From a virus, in IMG/VR virus record IMGVR_UViG_3300042860_003402, positions 1-37,263 of that record: a DNA stretch of 37,263 bases; one strand, 5' to 3'. Below, one piece after another: positions 10,201-19,174 of this stretch. The position numbers and the translations under genes are program-made. A model generated the notes under the pieces. The model searched no databases. It was not told the DNA's origin and worked only from the letters and a program-made list of their open reading frames with translations. Each line of letters starts with the position of its first letter. The first letter of the stretch is position 1.

Positions 10201-11471
10201 GGTGTATTATTAATTACGTAAGTGTTTGTATAATCACATCCTCCAGCATCGGATATCGTAAGTGTATAAATTCCACTTGTAAGATTATTGAATTGAACGG
10301 ATGGACTGTTTGTAACTTGAGTTTGAGTATCTCCTAAACTGTCTGTTAATTCATATGTAAATACCGGTGTTCCGCCATTTATTATTACATCTATTCTACC
10401 TCCAAAGTCATTACAATTTGAATTAGTAGTTCTTATTGATACAATGTTGAAACTACGTGGTGAAAATAATGTAACATTAGATATAAATTTACACAATCCG
10501 GCGTCGGTAACCATGAAATAAAATATTCCTGCCGGAACATTTGTAAATGTATAATTATTAGTTAAAATAGTGTCAGATTCTCCTGTAGACCCTGAAATAT
10601 AATATGGTGAAGTTCCACCAGTTATTATAACTTTAACTTGACCATCTGAATTAAAACAACTTGGTTGTTGTAAAACTTGAACACTACCAACTCCAGGTGG
10701 CGAAACAAGTCCAACTTGAGCGGTTTTTGTTACTGCGCAACCTGTACTATCTGTTACAGTAACTGAATAACTACCATTTGTTAAATCTATTAAAGAACTG
10801 GTTGTTTCACCATTATTCCACAAATAAGTGTATGGTGCCGATCCTGTAAGTCCTGTTATATAAACTTTACCAAATCCAGTTCCAGGTGGATCACTATTAC
10901 ATGGTGTTTGATCGATTATGTAGAAACCGTAATCAAATGTGGTAGAACTTTTAATAACACAAGATTCTGTTTTTCCTGTACAACCACCCCCATCATTTGC
11001 TATCACATAATAAGTTCCAGCACTCAGTGAATTAAAAATAAATTGGTTATTTAATATATTCACCGCAGAACTAACTAAACCATTTAAATTATATAGGTAA
11101 AAAGAGGCGTTACTATAAAAATTCTGAGTTTGCGCTGTTATAGATCCGTTATTTAAACCACAAATTGTATTTTGTTTTGTAAAACTAACGCAAGTTCCGC
11201 TAGATATATAAAAAGTTACTAATACCCCGTTGTTATATGGACTTGAGTCTTTAACAAAAAAACTATATGTTCCTGCCGATAATGATCCTAAACCGTAGAC
11301 AGGTGAATTATTCCCGACACCAAAATCCTCGAAGGTACCCGCCAATGAACTTGGAGTCTCCCAAATTAATGTGTAGGCCGGACTACCCCCAAACATATTT
11401 ATATTAAAAGCGCCAGAACTATTATTTGTACAATCCCCGGTAGTATTTAAAATATAATCAATTGTTGGCAT
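7284..11471 (-). CDS. Giant tail fibre/adhesin with SprB-type and BspA-type repeats
   Basis: The protein is 1395 residues. Residues 1 to about 580 hold seven SprB-like beta repeats (starts near 1, 91, 185, 260, 340, 430 and 510), each with a Cys near the start, a GGTP.(F/Y)TY-type core and a G.Y...V.D..GC end; the best copy is near 185-255. Residues 580-830 form a Cys-containing linker region with CESC and CDCDDGGC. A PKD-like segment with YWGDGN lies near 867-872. About sixteen BspA/DUF285 repeats (W..S.VT.M..MF) fill about 955-1360. SprB repeats are known from the gliding adhesin of flavobacteria, and BspA repeats from surface proteins of Bacteroidota and others. The likely role is binding the host surface. 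No enzymatic motif was seen. The ATG overlaps the upstream stop as TAATG, implying coupled translation with the baseplate protein that probably anchors it. Confidence 0.85.
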   Translation of the reverse strand: MPTIDYILNTTGDCTNNSSGAFNINMFGGSPAYTLIWETPSSLAGTFEDFGVGNNSPVYGLGSLSAGTYSFFVKDSSPYNNGVLVTFYISSGTCVSFTKQNTICGLNNGSITAQTQNFYSNASFYLYNLNGLVSSAVNILNNQFIFNSLSAGTYYVIANDGGGCTGKTESCVIKSSTTFDYGFYIIDQTPCNSDPPGTGFGKVYITGLTGSAPYTYLWNNGETTSSLIDLTNGSYSVTVTDSTGCAVTKTAQVGLVSPPGVGSVQVLQQPSCFNSDGQVKVIITGGTSPYYISGSTGESDTILTNNYTFTNVPAGIFYFMVTDAGLCKFISNVTLFSPRSFNIVSIRTTNSNCNDFGGRIDVIINGGTPVFTYELTDSLGDTQTQVTNSPSVQFNNLTSGIYTLTISDAGGCDYTNTYVINNTPLFNLELYTTGTTCGQENGAVKLEVSGTSGPFQYQLTGENIITGSFSSYTYTGLSYGTYTASVTELSSGNRCNVSENVLVASSTTVGFELYPIDTVLGSDGEIWVFVTAGTPTFTYNWSSNVNGQTSSHVTGLTAGTYSLTVTDISGCSQTGTVIIGGKNRYTSTNYFISCENTFTESGVIQKGPQQMLLEGYKDLTSGDTNCILNFAIFTLETIVSGESKTSEFFTANTLSEYPTEFQLINEVTSLIESYDYIDEVKIDLINNTINIKTDCNPNFPLSDVGVEVDLSIDYDISCESCGFIGGIILNSFDIECDCDDGGCIRGNFEYSAITNYSVTGGSGSYMLMYSGASGWFNLYPFAGLSPNGTTTTTIPNILNGTNLNDTYNFKIIDTVYGYESNVISDNVIGCISFITLWRTSNTDGTSTVSGDLQLPLISTGTYNFTVYWGDGNSDTITTWNDPLTLHTYASPDDYIVKIVGQIEGFKFSGSSNNDKVKLLHVNRWGQVLLGNDGAYFKGANNLTLSGTVDYPSLSGTTNLDEMFMNCTSLVTINNPSLWDLSNVTSMNDMFRGATSFNQNINSWNISGVTGMSGTFRSATSFNQPLNSWDTFNVINLDETFRDASSFNKNINSWNISGVTTMVGTFQSAIDFNQPLSGWNVSNVTDMSRTFFGAEDFDQSINNWNVSNVTTMYRMFRAATSFNQPLNSWHNKTSGVTNMNEMFTGAKVFNQAIGFWNTSNVTGMSQMFFSAEDFDQNLNLWITSAVTDMDGMFRNTPFNQPLNNWDVSNVTDMSYMFYSAQLFDQNINSWSTSAVTDMSYMFVSAGTFNQPLNSWDVSNVTDMSYMFESAKLFNQPLNSWDVSSVTSFEEMFRNAEDFDQDIGSWIINNIASTSFYGMFISAATFNNGGSPSISGWSVSAITSPNMSYMFSASTQFNQDLSNWCVVNIPTKPIGFDTGTNNWAGGTSTRPQWGNPC

Positions 11472-14400
11472 TATTTATTACAATATATATCAAAATTTAT
11501 TTTTAATCTTATTAAAAAATTTAAACCTCTTTTAGATTCTGAACATAGTAAGTTATATATTACAACTTTATTGTCGATAGTGTAATAGTAAGATAAACCA
11601 AGAGAATTTAAAGATTGTAAAGCGTTTGATAGTCCGTAATCCCAGTCTGACTGATTTGGATAACTTACATCAGGTGTATTAAATCCAACCCCATTAAAGA
11701 AAACAAAAGAACTAACTAAAGAATTATCAAAAACAATTTCAACAACCCATTGACTTGTCATGGTGTCTAACTCACAATTTGTTAATTCTGTTGGCACTTC
11801 ATCAGTAACAAAATCTGATAAAATTGTACCAAAATTTAAAATATCGGGATCACCAGTACCAGGATATCTTTCACATTCAACAGATTGGGTAGGACATATA
11901 TCAGGAAAAAAATCTCCATTGGCTTCACAAGGTGTGCAAGGTATTGGTTCTAATTGGCACCCTTGTTGTCTTCTCCAAACAAATTTTTGTCTATGAAAAG
12001 CGGAATTTTCATATTTTACACCAGTATTCCAAATTGTACTAGCGGGAATCATTTGTTCAACTAATCTAACCCAATAATCGCCTAAACCTTTAACATACTG
12101 AATCATTGTATTGTAGTTAAAGTTATCGTTTTGGACTCCAGCTAAATTTTGTGATTCTAAATATTTCCAGTAAATTGATTCTAAAGTTGGATACCCCATT
12201 GTTTTTCCATTGCCGGCAAATTGTCTATTCCTAACATTAATCATGTTAACCCAAAAAGTTTGAGCAAATTCAAAAAAAGTTGTTTGAGCGGGTTTTGGAT
12301 CTATTTCAGTCCAATCTACCCCACCTTTTTTTGGATATTCAGAATATGGATTAGGTACACAATTTGTTGGTGCCACATAATTCAAACCTTGATTAGGTAT
12401 AGGGAAATTAAATTCTTTAGACATATACCAAACATCGTACACTAAACCTTGTGCAGGATTCATAAATAAATCCACGTTTTTCACATTTAAAACTAATCTA
12501 TCATCAGAAGTTTCATATCTTGCATAAAAATTACCATCATAATTTTCTCTCAAACCATTATCTCTATTTGTCCAACTTTTTTTGTTATCAACAATTGGCG
12601 TTAGTTCAAAACCCAAATTAGTATATGGCAACTTTCTAAATCTATCTAAATAAACCTGTCCATATGTATATGGTATTAGAGTAGTTTGATAATTTGGATT
12701 TGCCCCTGTAAAAACACTATTAGTCAAATCAGGTTGTTCTGGCGCTCTATGATCTGGTGTTTGTTCAAACCAACCACTACCTATTTGAAAAAAATAATTT
12801 TCAGTATCAGGTGGAGTTTGCGGATAACCTTGACTATCAATTGGGTATTCATCTATCGTTATACTAACATCAGTATAGGTAATTTGGGTTGTATACCCTG
12901 TAAATTCATCACCATAGATTGTAAAAGTGTCGGTAGGATCTAATACAGGTGTTTCTTTGGCATATGTACCTCCAGATATTTTTGCAAACTGTTGGTTAAA
13001 ATCGGCCATATTAATTTTTTGATCCGCCACATAAACATACTCATTAAATTCAACCAAAGATTCTGGCGCACCAATTAATCTCATTAAAGTTTCAATTGAT
13101 TTTCTTGTACCTTTTGATTTAAAAAGCCAAGAAGCATTTAAAACAACATTTTTATAAAATTGTATATTTAATTCATCTGGTGTCGGAGCATTACCAACAC
13201 CCGTAAAATTTGATTTTGTATAGTTTCCGCTACCAAAAATTGAATTTAAAAAATCATCATTTGTAATTGGAGATATATTTGTATTCCAACCCAATGTCTG
13301 AGCCAAATTTTTTAATAATTGTGATGGGATATCATTTCCGGTATTATAGTTTACGGAATTCATATATGCCAAAGCATTTATATATTTTCTAGTCTCATCA
13401 AAACTACGACCATAAATCTGTAAAACTTTTTCCATTTTACGATCTTCCGTATCAAAATCTTTAAAAGCGCCTGTTGTTAAAAACCTTGAAACTAAATTTG
13501 TTCTATATGAATCAAAATTTTCAGATATATCATTTATCTTTGTGAGATAATTTTCAAAACTATCGGTCAATATATCTAAATTCCACACATCATAAAGTGG
13601 CCACGTAACAAGATCTTTTCCAACATAATATGTTCCATCCTCATTCTGTCTAGGCACATTAAAAGATGCGGTATAAATAGGTGTTTGACTTCTATTTAAT
13701 AAAAAATCTTCAACCTCATCAAAGTTTTCGTTAAAGGATACATTTACTTCAGCGTCGTTTGGTCTAATAACCAAATCACTATAAAATATAGATAAACCTG
13801 AAAAAGGATTACCTGAAACATATATTTTTAAAGTTCCACTACTCAATGATTGAGTAGGAATTAAATAAGTTAAAACATATTCTTGATTATTTAGATAGAG
13901 AGAATATTTTGCAAAATTTACCGTTAAATTTCTTAATTCAGATACCTCAATTTCTTTTAAACTTAAATTTCTTGTAGAATTTATTGTAAAATCAATTTCA
14001 AAAGGATTTCTAAGTCTTGAGACATTTAATTCAAAACTTGTTTCATCCATAATTGGATTATAAACAATGTTATTAGCGGTAGGTCCTTTTTTGTAATTTG
14101 AACCTAAATATGTTGAAACAATTGCGGCTGGAAAATAATTAATTATTTTTTGAATGGATGTTTCCATTCTTTTTACCATAGAACCAAATAAGGTGAAATT
14201 TGTTACTTCGGATAAATCAAAGTTAGGATAAACTTTAAAATTATTTTCAACAATAGTTTTCGATTCATTTATTGTTAATATTCCCAATGAATCTAAATTT
14301 ATTGGGTCTGAAAATATTCCAGTTATAAAATTTCTATTACTTTTTTCAGTAATACTTTCTGTAAATTCAAAATTACCTTGTGTTAACCCGCCTCCTTGGG

Positions 14401-14485
14401 TTAACTGTAACCCAACTAAATTATCTGAGAATGTGCGTTCTCCAGATGGTTTTTGTGGTGGGCAGGTATATTTTTTTATCGCCAT
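11471..14485 (-). CDS. Putative baseplate wedge protein (T4 gp7 / P2 gpI-like)
   Basis: The protein is 1004 residues, close to T4 gp7 (about 1030). Residues about 385-480 carry the best signal: LLKNLAQTLGWN near 390-401, then WLFKSKGTRKSIETLMRLIG near 453-472. This matches the tail protein I pattern, in which a helical segment is followed by KGT..ALE.L...G. In P2, gpI sits beside gpJ; in T4, gp7 sits beside gp6. Here a gp6 homologue lies in the same operon. The C-terminal part is Cys-rich near 860-890 (CTPCEANGDFF and others). Start and stop overlap the neighbours as TAATG on both sides, so it is translationally coupled with the 302-aa protein upstream and the giant fibre downstream. That fits a role as the wedge component to which fibres attach. 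The assignment is by motif and context, not by full-length similarity. Confidence 0.6.
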   Translation of the reverse strand: MAIKKYTCPPQKPSGERTFSDNLVGLQLTQGGGLTQGNFEFTESITEKSNRNFITGIFSDPINLDSLGILTINESKTIVENNFKVYPNFDLSEVTNFTLFGSMVKRMETSIQKIINYFPAAIVSTYLGSNYKKGPTANNIVYNPIMDETSFELNVSRLRNPFEIDFTINSTRNLSLKEIEVSELRNLTVNFAKYSLYLNNQEYVLTYLIPTQSLSSGTLKIYVSGNPFSGLSIFYSDLVIRPNDAEVNVSFNENFDEVEDFLLNRSQTPIYTASFNVPRQNEDGTYYVGKDLVTWPLYDVWNLDILTDSFENYLTKINDISENFDSYRTNLVSRFLTTGAFKDFDTEDRKMEKVLQIYGRSFDETRKYINALAYMNSVNYNTGNDIPSQLLKNLAQTLGWNTNISPITNDDFLNSIFGSGNYTKSNFTGVGNAPTPDELNIQFYKNVVLNASWLFKSKGTRKSIETLMRLIGAPESLVEFNEYVYVADQKINMADFNQQFAKISGGTYAKETPVLDPTDTFTIYGDEFTGYTTQITYTDVSITIDEYPIDSQGYPQTPPDTENYFFQIGSGWFEQTPDHRAPEQPDLTNSVFTGANPNYQTTLIPYTYGQVYLDRFRKLPYTNLGFELTPIVDNKKSWTNRDNGLRENYDGNFYARYETSDDRLVLNVKNVDLFMNPAQGLVYDVWYMSKEFNFPIPNQGLNYVAPTNCVPNPYSEYPKKGGVDWTEIDPKPAQTTFFEFAQTFWVNMINVRNRQFAGNGKTMGYPTLESIYWKYLESQNLAGVQNDNFNYNTMIQYVKGLGDYWVRLVEQMIPASTIWNTGVKYENSAFHRQKFVWRRQQGCQLEPIPCTPCEANGDFFPDICPTQSVECERYPGTGDPDILNFGTILSDFVTDEVPTELTNCELDTMTSQWVVEIVFDNSLVSSFVFFNGVGFNTPDVSYPNQSDWDYGLSNALQSLNSLGLSYYYTIDNKVVIYNLLCSESKRGLNFLIRLKINFDIYCNK

Positions 14486-15393
14486 TATTCAGTTATATTC
14501 GTAAAGTTTTTACTGAAGTCTATGTTATTGTTTCTATCTTCCCTAACCTCAAATAATAATTTATTAAACCCATCTCTGACTTCATATAAGTTATACTGTT
14601 TGAATATATTATTATTACTATCATACATTGTATATATTCCATCCTCCATAGATTTGGTTTGATTTCCAAATAACGCTATCGCTAATGTTGAAATATCATT
14701 ATCGACTATTTCAATGTCTATTGATATTGGATTAAAAAACGTATTTGTTACTATGATATTTTGGTTTGGTTGCCCAATATATGGTATTGCGTTTGGTTTA
14801 TTAGACGGTGCGGATGAGGGTGTTAAAGTACAAAAAATAAGATTGGTATTTGTATCCGTATATCTATATCTTATTGCTTTAGATGAAGTATTAGTTAAAT
14901 TTTGTACTACGGGTTCACAAAAAAAAGATGAAGTTATTAATCTATAAAAATTTGGTATTTTTGTACCATCAGAATTAAGATATTCAATCCTAAAACCAAC
15001 TAAACCTTGGTTAACAAATTTATTTCTGTAGTTACTTGGAACAGAATTTAGATCTATAACTAAACCCCTAACATTTGGTAGGGCAGATAAAACTCCGCAA
15101 TCCAAAATCGTTGTTCTTATTTGTACGGGTCTAATATAAACAGTATAGATACCCAACCTATTAAACTGTTCTGTCGGTAATCTTAAATTATAAAGACCAC
15201 CCAATATTTCAACATTTGGAAATCCTCCTGTTTCATTATTATTAAAATAAGGTTTAATAACCGATAAAGAATTTAATCTTGTTAGAACAAAATTATCAGT
15301 TTCGTCTCTTGATGGGGTATAATTTAATATCACCTCCATATCTTCGGGAGAACAATCCGCAGGTCTTATATTACCGTATGTACCAACCGCCAT
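14485..15393 (-). CDS. Uncharacterised tail/baseplate module protein (302 aa)
   Basis: I do not recognise this family. The 302-residue chain is beta-rich and Asn/Thr-rich with no signal peptide or membrane segment. It starts MAVGTYGNIRPADCSPEDME. Its first part (about 60-125) reads like a beta-sandwich domain (NVEILGGLYNLRLPTEQF, GIYTVYIRPVQIRTT), a style shared with phage fibre-attachment or baseplate adaptor domains. The stop overlaps the next start (TAATG), so it is made together with the gp7-like protein and is probably a structural partner of it. It is preceded by a 30-bp spacer with a 14-bp palindrome. Confidence 0.6.
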   Translation of the reverse strand: MAVGTYGNIRPADCSPEDMEVILNYTPSRDETDNFVLTRLNSLSVIKPYFNNNETGGFPNVEILGGLYNLRLPTEQFNRLGIYTVYIRPVQIRTTILDCGVLSALPNVRGLVIDLNSVPSNYRNKFVNQGLVGFRIEYLNSDGTKIPNFYRLITSSFFCEPVVQNLTNTSSKAIRYRYTDTNTNLIFCTLTPSSAPSNKPNAIPYIGQPNQNIIVTNTFFNPISIDIEIVDNDISTLAIALFGNQTKSMEDGIYTMYDSNNNIFKQYNLYEVRDGFNKLLFEVREDRNNNIDFSKNFTNITE

Positions 15394-15409
15394 AGAACTA
15401 AGTTTTTTT

Positions 15410-15423
15410 AATAAATATTTATT
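15410..15423. promoter_or_regulatory. 14-bp perfect palindrome AATAAATATTTATT before a structural gene
   Basis: AATAAATATTTATT is its own reverse complement and fills most of the gap between the stop at 15424 and the ATG at 15393. Related AATAAATAT or ATAAATATT strings occur upstream of other genes here (around 26973, 36090 and 36977). It resembles the T4 late box TATAAATA only loosely. It could be a phage late-promoter core or a protein-binding site, or simply a product of AT richness. Confidence 0.3.
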
Positions 15424-16602
15424 TTAAAGTTTTTTTATAGTAAAAAATTTATAACCGTATTTTTCCAAGTCACCAATATTATCAATCTCACCTAATCTTT
15501 GTGTTGATTCTAATCCAGAATTTTTACCTCGTTCTACATAAACATTTGAATATACTTGAGGTTGATCAATTACATTTAATAAAACTTCATCTTTAGTAAT
15601 TGCCGAGCAAACTATTTCTTGAGATGTTAATCCTGATGTTTCTAAAACAAACAGAGTAGTTCCATCGGGGTAATCATAATACATTATATCGTTTATAGTA
15701 TAAACATTTACATTGTCGTCAATTACACCTAAAAATTTACCTTTTATATTGTTTTCAATATTAATCTCCACATTTGGCTTGAACTTACCTTGAGTTAATG
15801 TTGAGGTTTTACCGTAAACTTGAAGATCATTTATTGATGATTTTGTAAAACCCGTTATTATAAAAGGTATTGATTGGTATTCATCAAAATAAGGGTCAGG
15901 AAGTACGCATTCTGAGTCCCCAGAAAAAATATAATCATAAGAAATTGGTGTTGCAGACCAATTACCTCCCATAGGATAAAAAAAGGCCTCACCATTAGGA
16001 TTATCAATTGTTATACCTGTAAAAGGAACATAAACATTTTTCTTAACTATATTCCATCCCCAAGGACTCATACCCGAAACACTTATTGTCCTGACAATTT
16101 GTCCCGAGCTTGGCTGAATATAGGTGTGTTGGTAATAATTTGGAGCCCTATTATCAAAAGATTGTAGTGGGCTACCGTCCCCCCAATCTATCATGTAATT
16201 AGAAAATTCCAAATATTTTTTAAATTCTTGATCTGAGGTATTATAAAAATAATATGTTGTTGGTGTTTTGGCAGAAAAAATGAAGTTGTTCATAACTTCT
16301 TTTTGTAAAATAAACCCATCAAATACAGAATAATAACCTATATCTACATAATTTTCAGATAGTACAAATGGAATAGTTAAGCCAGTAAGTAAGGATGTTC
16401 CATTTGTTCCACCACTCAATAATTGAGTCATGGAAGAATATACATATGCTGTTCCAGTTAAATTAACAGTGGTTGATGTGGTTGTATCACAACACTCATC
16501 TTTAATTACTGTGGTTTCTTCACCAGCATTATAAGTTACTTTAAAAATTTTATTTTTTATAAACTCCGGTGAAATTTTTATATGTCTAATTCTTTCGTTC
16601 AT
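15424..16602 (-). CDS. Tail/baseplate module protein with a PKD-like WGDGSP segment (392 aa)
   Basis: The 392-residue protein has no recognised full-length family. Near residues 135-175 it reads SNYMIDWGDGSP followed by YQHTYIQPSSGQIVRTISV, the WGDG...HTY...Y.V..SG pattern of PKD-like beta-sandwich domains. The two large fibres in this window carry the same pattern before their BspA repeats. A CCDTTTSTT segment lies near 37-45. The protein could be a short fibre, collar or adaptor that presents a beta domain on the virion. Its ATG abuts the upstream stop directly (TAAATG), so it is translated with the 285-aa protein. Confidence 0.6.
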   Translation of the reverse strand: MNERIRHIKISPEFIKNKIFKVTYNAGEETTVIKDECCDTTTSTTVNLTGTAYVYSSMTQLLSGGTNGTSLLTGLTIPFVLSENYVDIGYYSVFDGFILQKEVMNNFIFSAKTPTTYYFYNTSDQEFKKYLEFSNYMIDWGDGSPLQSFDNRAPNYYQHTYIQPSSGQIVRTISVSGMSPWGWNIVKKNVYVPFTGITIDNPNGEAFFYPMGGNWSATPISYDYIFSGDSECVLPDPYFDEYQSIPFIITGFTKSSINDLQVYGKTSTLTQGKFKPNVEINIENNIKGKFLGVIDDNVNVYTINDIMYYDYPDGTTLFVLETSGLTSQEIVCSAITKDEVLLNVIDQPQVYSNVYVERGKNSGLESTQRLGEIDNIGDLEKYGYKFFTIKKL

Positions 16603-17460
16603 TTAACTTGGATTAACATATTCATACCAATATATGGGTGTTCCATCACCTAATCTATTAGTGTTATTTGTATCGGTTGCGGAATAATATCTATATGTTT
16701 TTTTATCATAATCAAAAACAACTTTATAATAAAAAAAATTGCTTTCATTAAAAGAGAATTTTTTGTTTGTTGGTAAAATAGATTGTGGCACAACCATCAT
16801 TCTTATGAATTCCCCAACTCTTGCATCAAAAAACTTTGCAGACACATAAAAAGTATCTATGTTGATAAAATTTTTTTTTCTTAACCAATAAATAAAAAAT
16901 CCTTCTTTATTTGCCCCAACAAAATCTAATAAAAATGTTGGTTTTTTAACATCTATGTTGTTTAAATATTGACTTATTGATGTTTTTTCAACACCACCCT
17001 GTTGTACAGGTAAAATTACCGTTATGTAATTTGTTTGTGTTGCACCTGTATTAGTATCATAAAAATCTAATTTAAAAAAAGATTTAGTGAATTGTTTATT
17101 ATAGTAGTAAAGTTGAGTTGGTAAAAAACCAGAATAACTATTATCTAAATAACTGGTTACCCAATTGTTCGAGGTCGCTGCTGTAACACTATTTGGATTT
17201 CCACTAAAAAAATAAAAGTTATAATCTATTTGGGTTTTAAAAATAGTGTCCCCATTTGTTTGTTGTAATCCTGAATCCCATTTTTCATGACTAAATCTAA
17301 GTATCTCAAAATCTTTTGGAACTCCAATAATTTCTTCTACTACTTTTTCTTGATATTGATCGATACTATCGTCCCTACCGTAAAAATCCCATTTTATTTC
17401 AAATGGAATATTAATGTATTTGTCATTAGCTAATGGTAGTGTAGTTTTAAAACTATTCAC
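16603..17460 (-). CDS. Uncharacterised tail/baseplate module protein, GTG start (285 aa)
   Basis: Not recognised. The 285-residue chain is rich in aromatic residues (many Tyr/Phe), as is common in phage structural proteins. It has no membrane segment, signal peptide or catalytic motif that I can see. The start is GTG at 17460: it lies 8 bases inside the end of the upstream gene (sequence GTGAATAG), and there is no suitable ATG near the junction. That overlap implies translational coupling with the 573-aa protein. A role in the virion is inferred only from its position between proven baseplate-type genes. Confidence 0.6.
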   Translation of the reverse strand: MNSFKTTLPLANDKYINIPFEIKWDFYGRDDSIDQYQEKVVEEIIGVPKDFEILRFSHEKWDSGLQQTNGDTIFKTQIDYNFYFFSGNPNSVTAATSNNWVTSYLDNSYSGFLPTQLYYYNKQFTKSFFKLDFYDTNTGATQTNYITVILPVQQGGVEKTSISQYLNNIDVKKPTFLLDFVGANKEGFFIYWLRKKNFINIDTFYVSAKFFDARVGEFIRMMVVPQSILPTNKKFSFNESNFFYYKVVFDYDKKTYRYYSATDTNNTNRLGDGTPIYWYEYVNPS

Positions 17461-19174
17461 AAAAATCTATTATTGGTTCGAATATTACATTTATTTCTGT
17501 ATAATTACTACCTTCAGGTATAATTCTAAATGTAATATCTTTATATGGATAATGTTGACCGTTTAAAAAGGGATAATTTACCCCCCGATTTGATTCGTCA
17601 AAATAACCATATTCATAAATATCTCTCCATAAAAATTCATTATTAAGTTTTGAAAACTGCGCATAATCTGGAATACCCTCAACTTCTGCTCGAGTTCCTG
17701 TTTCTATATAATTTGAAAAAACTCTTATAGTTAATGGATAATGTGTTTGATAATAATAACCAAAATCAGTATTACTATTATTAAAAACTAAAGGATTAAA
17801 TGTAAATTTATAAAAAAGATTTGATATTACTCTTTCATTTTGAGAAACACTATTCCATTCGCAATAATCGCCATCAATAACATCTCCTTTTTTTAAGGAT
17901 TCAACATATTTAAATGTTTCTGTGTTTGGTGGATTATTCCAAGTATTAATAGTAAAATTTGTATTTGAATTAGGGTTTGCCCACCAAGAATTGGGCAAAT
18001 TGGTTGTGGGATTAAGGGGTAAATTAAAATTCCATCCTTTTTTTAATCCATTTGTCCAACCAAAATAACCTTTCCATAAAACAGTGTAAAATATTTCGGT
18101 TAATGGTCTTTTTTGATTATCTAACAACCCGTTGATATCCAAGTCGGTGTTAAAAGTTAGAGTATATGATTTTGAATCCTCTTTTGTTGAAATTCTTGAA
18201 ATTTTATTTGGTGTGTATGCCGAACTTTCATATTTACTTTTTTTACCAAAAATATTTAATTCAAATCCTGCTTTAACAAGAACCGCATCATTTACATCTG
18301 TTAATATTTTATGTTTTTTTACATAATAATTAGATTTTGTCGCCTCAACATTTTGATCATCAATAACCCTTTTAAAAGTCCCCTTTGTTAAATCGTCAAA
18401 TGTATTACCGGTATATCCAACATCATATAAATTAAAAACAAATTCTTCATTTCCATATTCCTCTAATCCAAATGAATATATTTTAAATATATTTTTAGAA
18501 TCATATGAAATGCTTAACTCAACAAAATCATTCAAATACAATCCATGTTTTACAGGACATTTAAATGAAATTAATTTGTTACCCCCAATTACAGTTCTTT
18601 TAATTATGAATGGTAATCCGTCAGAACAATTCCATGTAAAAACTGTAGACGGGTCATCTTTAAAAAAGACTTGCATAGTTTGTGCCGTAGTAGAACTATA
18701 AGGATAACTTAAGAAAAAATTCCAATTATATGTTGAAGCGCTTTCTGATTCAAAAATTAAATGTTGATTTGGTTGTTGGGTATATCCGGGCAAGTTATTA
18801 TCCGTCCTGATAAAATCAAACTCATTATATTGTGGTAAACCCACCCAATTAACGTTATCAACACCATTTTCACAAGAAAGTTTAGCATTATTTTGTGAAT
18901 CTAAATAATATAAATTATTTCTAAATGGTTTATAATCTGTATAACCTGAATATGAATTCTTAAAAATAATCTGAAATTTACTTGTTGGTCTAAATTTTGT
19001 GGATTTTTGTCTTTCATCAAAATATACTTGTTCTAAATTAACATCAATATTTCGTTCAAACTCAATAATTTCTTTATTGTTTTGATAAAAAGGGACTTTT
19101 AAAGAAAAATCAACATTTGGTGCCGATTTATATCGTAAAGAACCCAATAATATTGATATGTTTTCGTAACTCAT
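17453..19174 (-). CDS. Uncharacterised tail/baseplate module protein (573 aa)
   Basis: Not recognised. The 573-residue protein is beta-rich and aromatic-rich. The N-terminus is MSYENISILLGSLRYKSAPN. The middle (about 180-260) contains alternating beta strands such as FIIKRTVIGGNKLISFKCPV and KHGLYLNDFVELSISYD. No signal peptide, transmembrane helix or enzyme motif was seen. It lies one base after the 1679-aa protein and overlaps the next gene by 8 bases, so these genes form one translational series. Baseplate-peripheral or fibre-support function is inferred from context alone. Confidence 0.6.
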   Translation of the reverse strand: MSYENISILLGSLRYKSAPNVDFSLKVPFYQNNKEIIEFERNIDVNLEQVYFDERQKSTKFRPTSKFQIIFKNSYSGYTDYKPFRNNLYYLDSQNNAKLSCENGVDNVNWVGLPQYNEFDFIRTDNNLPGYTQQPNQHLIFESESASTYNWNFFLSYPYSSTTAQTMQVFFKDDPSTVFTWNCSDGLPFIIKRTVIGGNKLISFKCPVKHGLYLNDFVELSISYDSKNIFKIYSFGLEEYGNEEFVFNLYDVGYTGNTFDDLTKGTFKRVIDDQNVEATKSNYYVKKHKILTDVNDAVLVKAGFELNIFGKKSKYESSAYTPNKISRISTKEDSKSYTLTFNTDLDINGLLDNQKRPLTEIFYTVLWKGYFGWTNGLKKGWNFNLPLNPTTNLPNSWWANPNSNTNFTINTWNNPPNTETFKYVESLKKGDVIDGDYCEWNSVSQNERVISNLFYKFTFNPLVFNNSNTDFGYYYQTHYPLTIRVFSNYIETGTRAEVEGIPDYAQFSKLNNEFLWRDIYEYGYFDESNRGVNYPFLNGQHYPYKDITFRIIPEGSNYTEINVIFEPIIDFCE

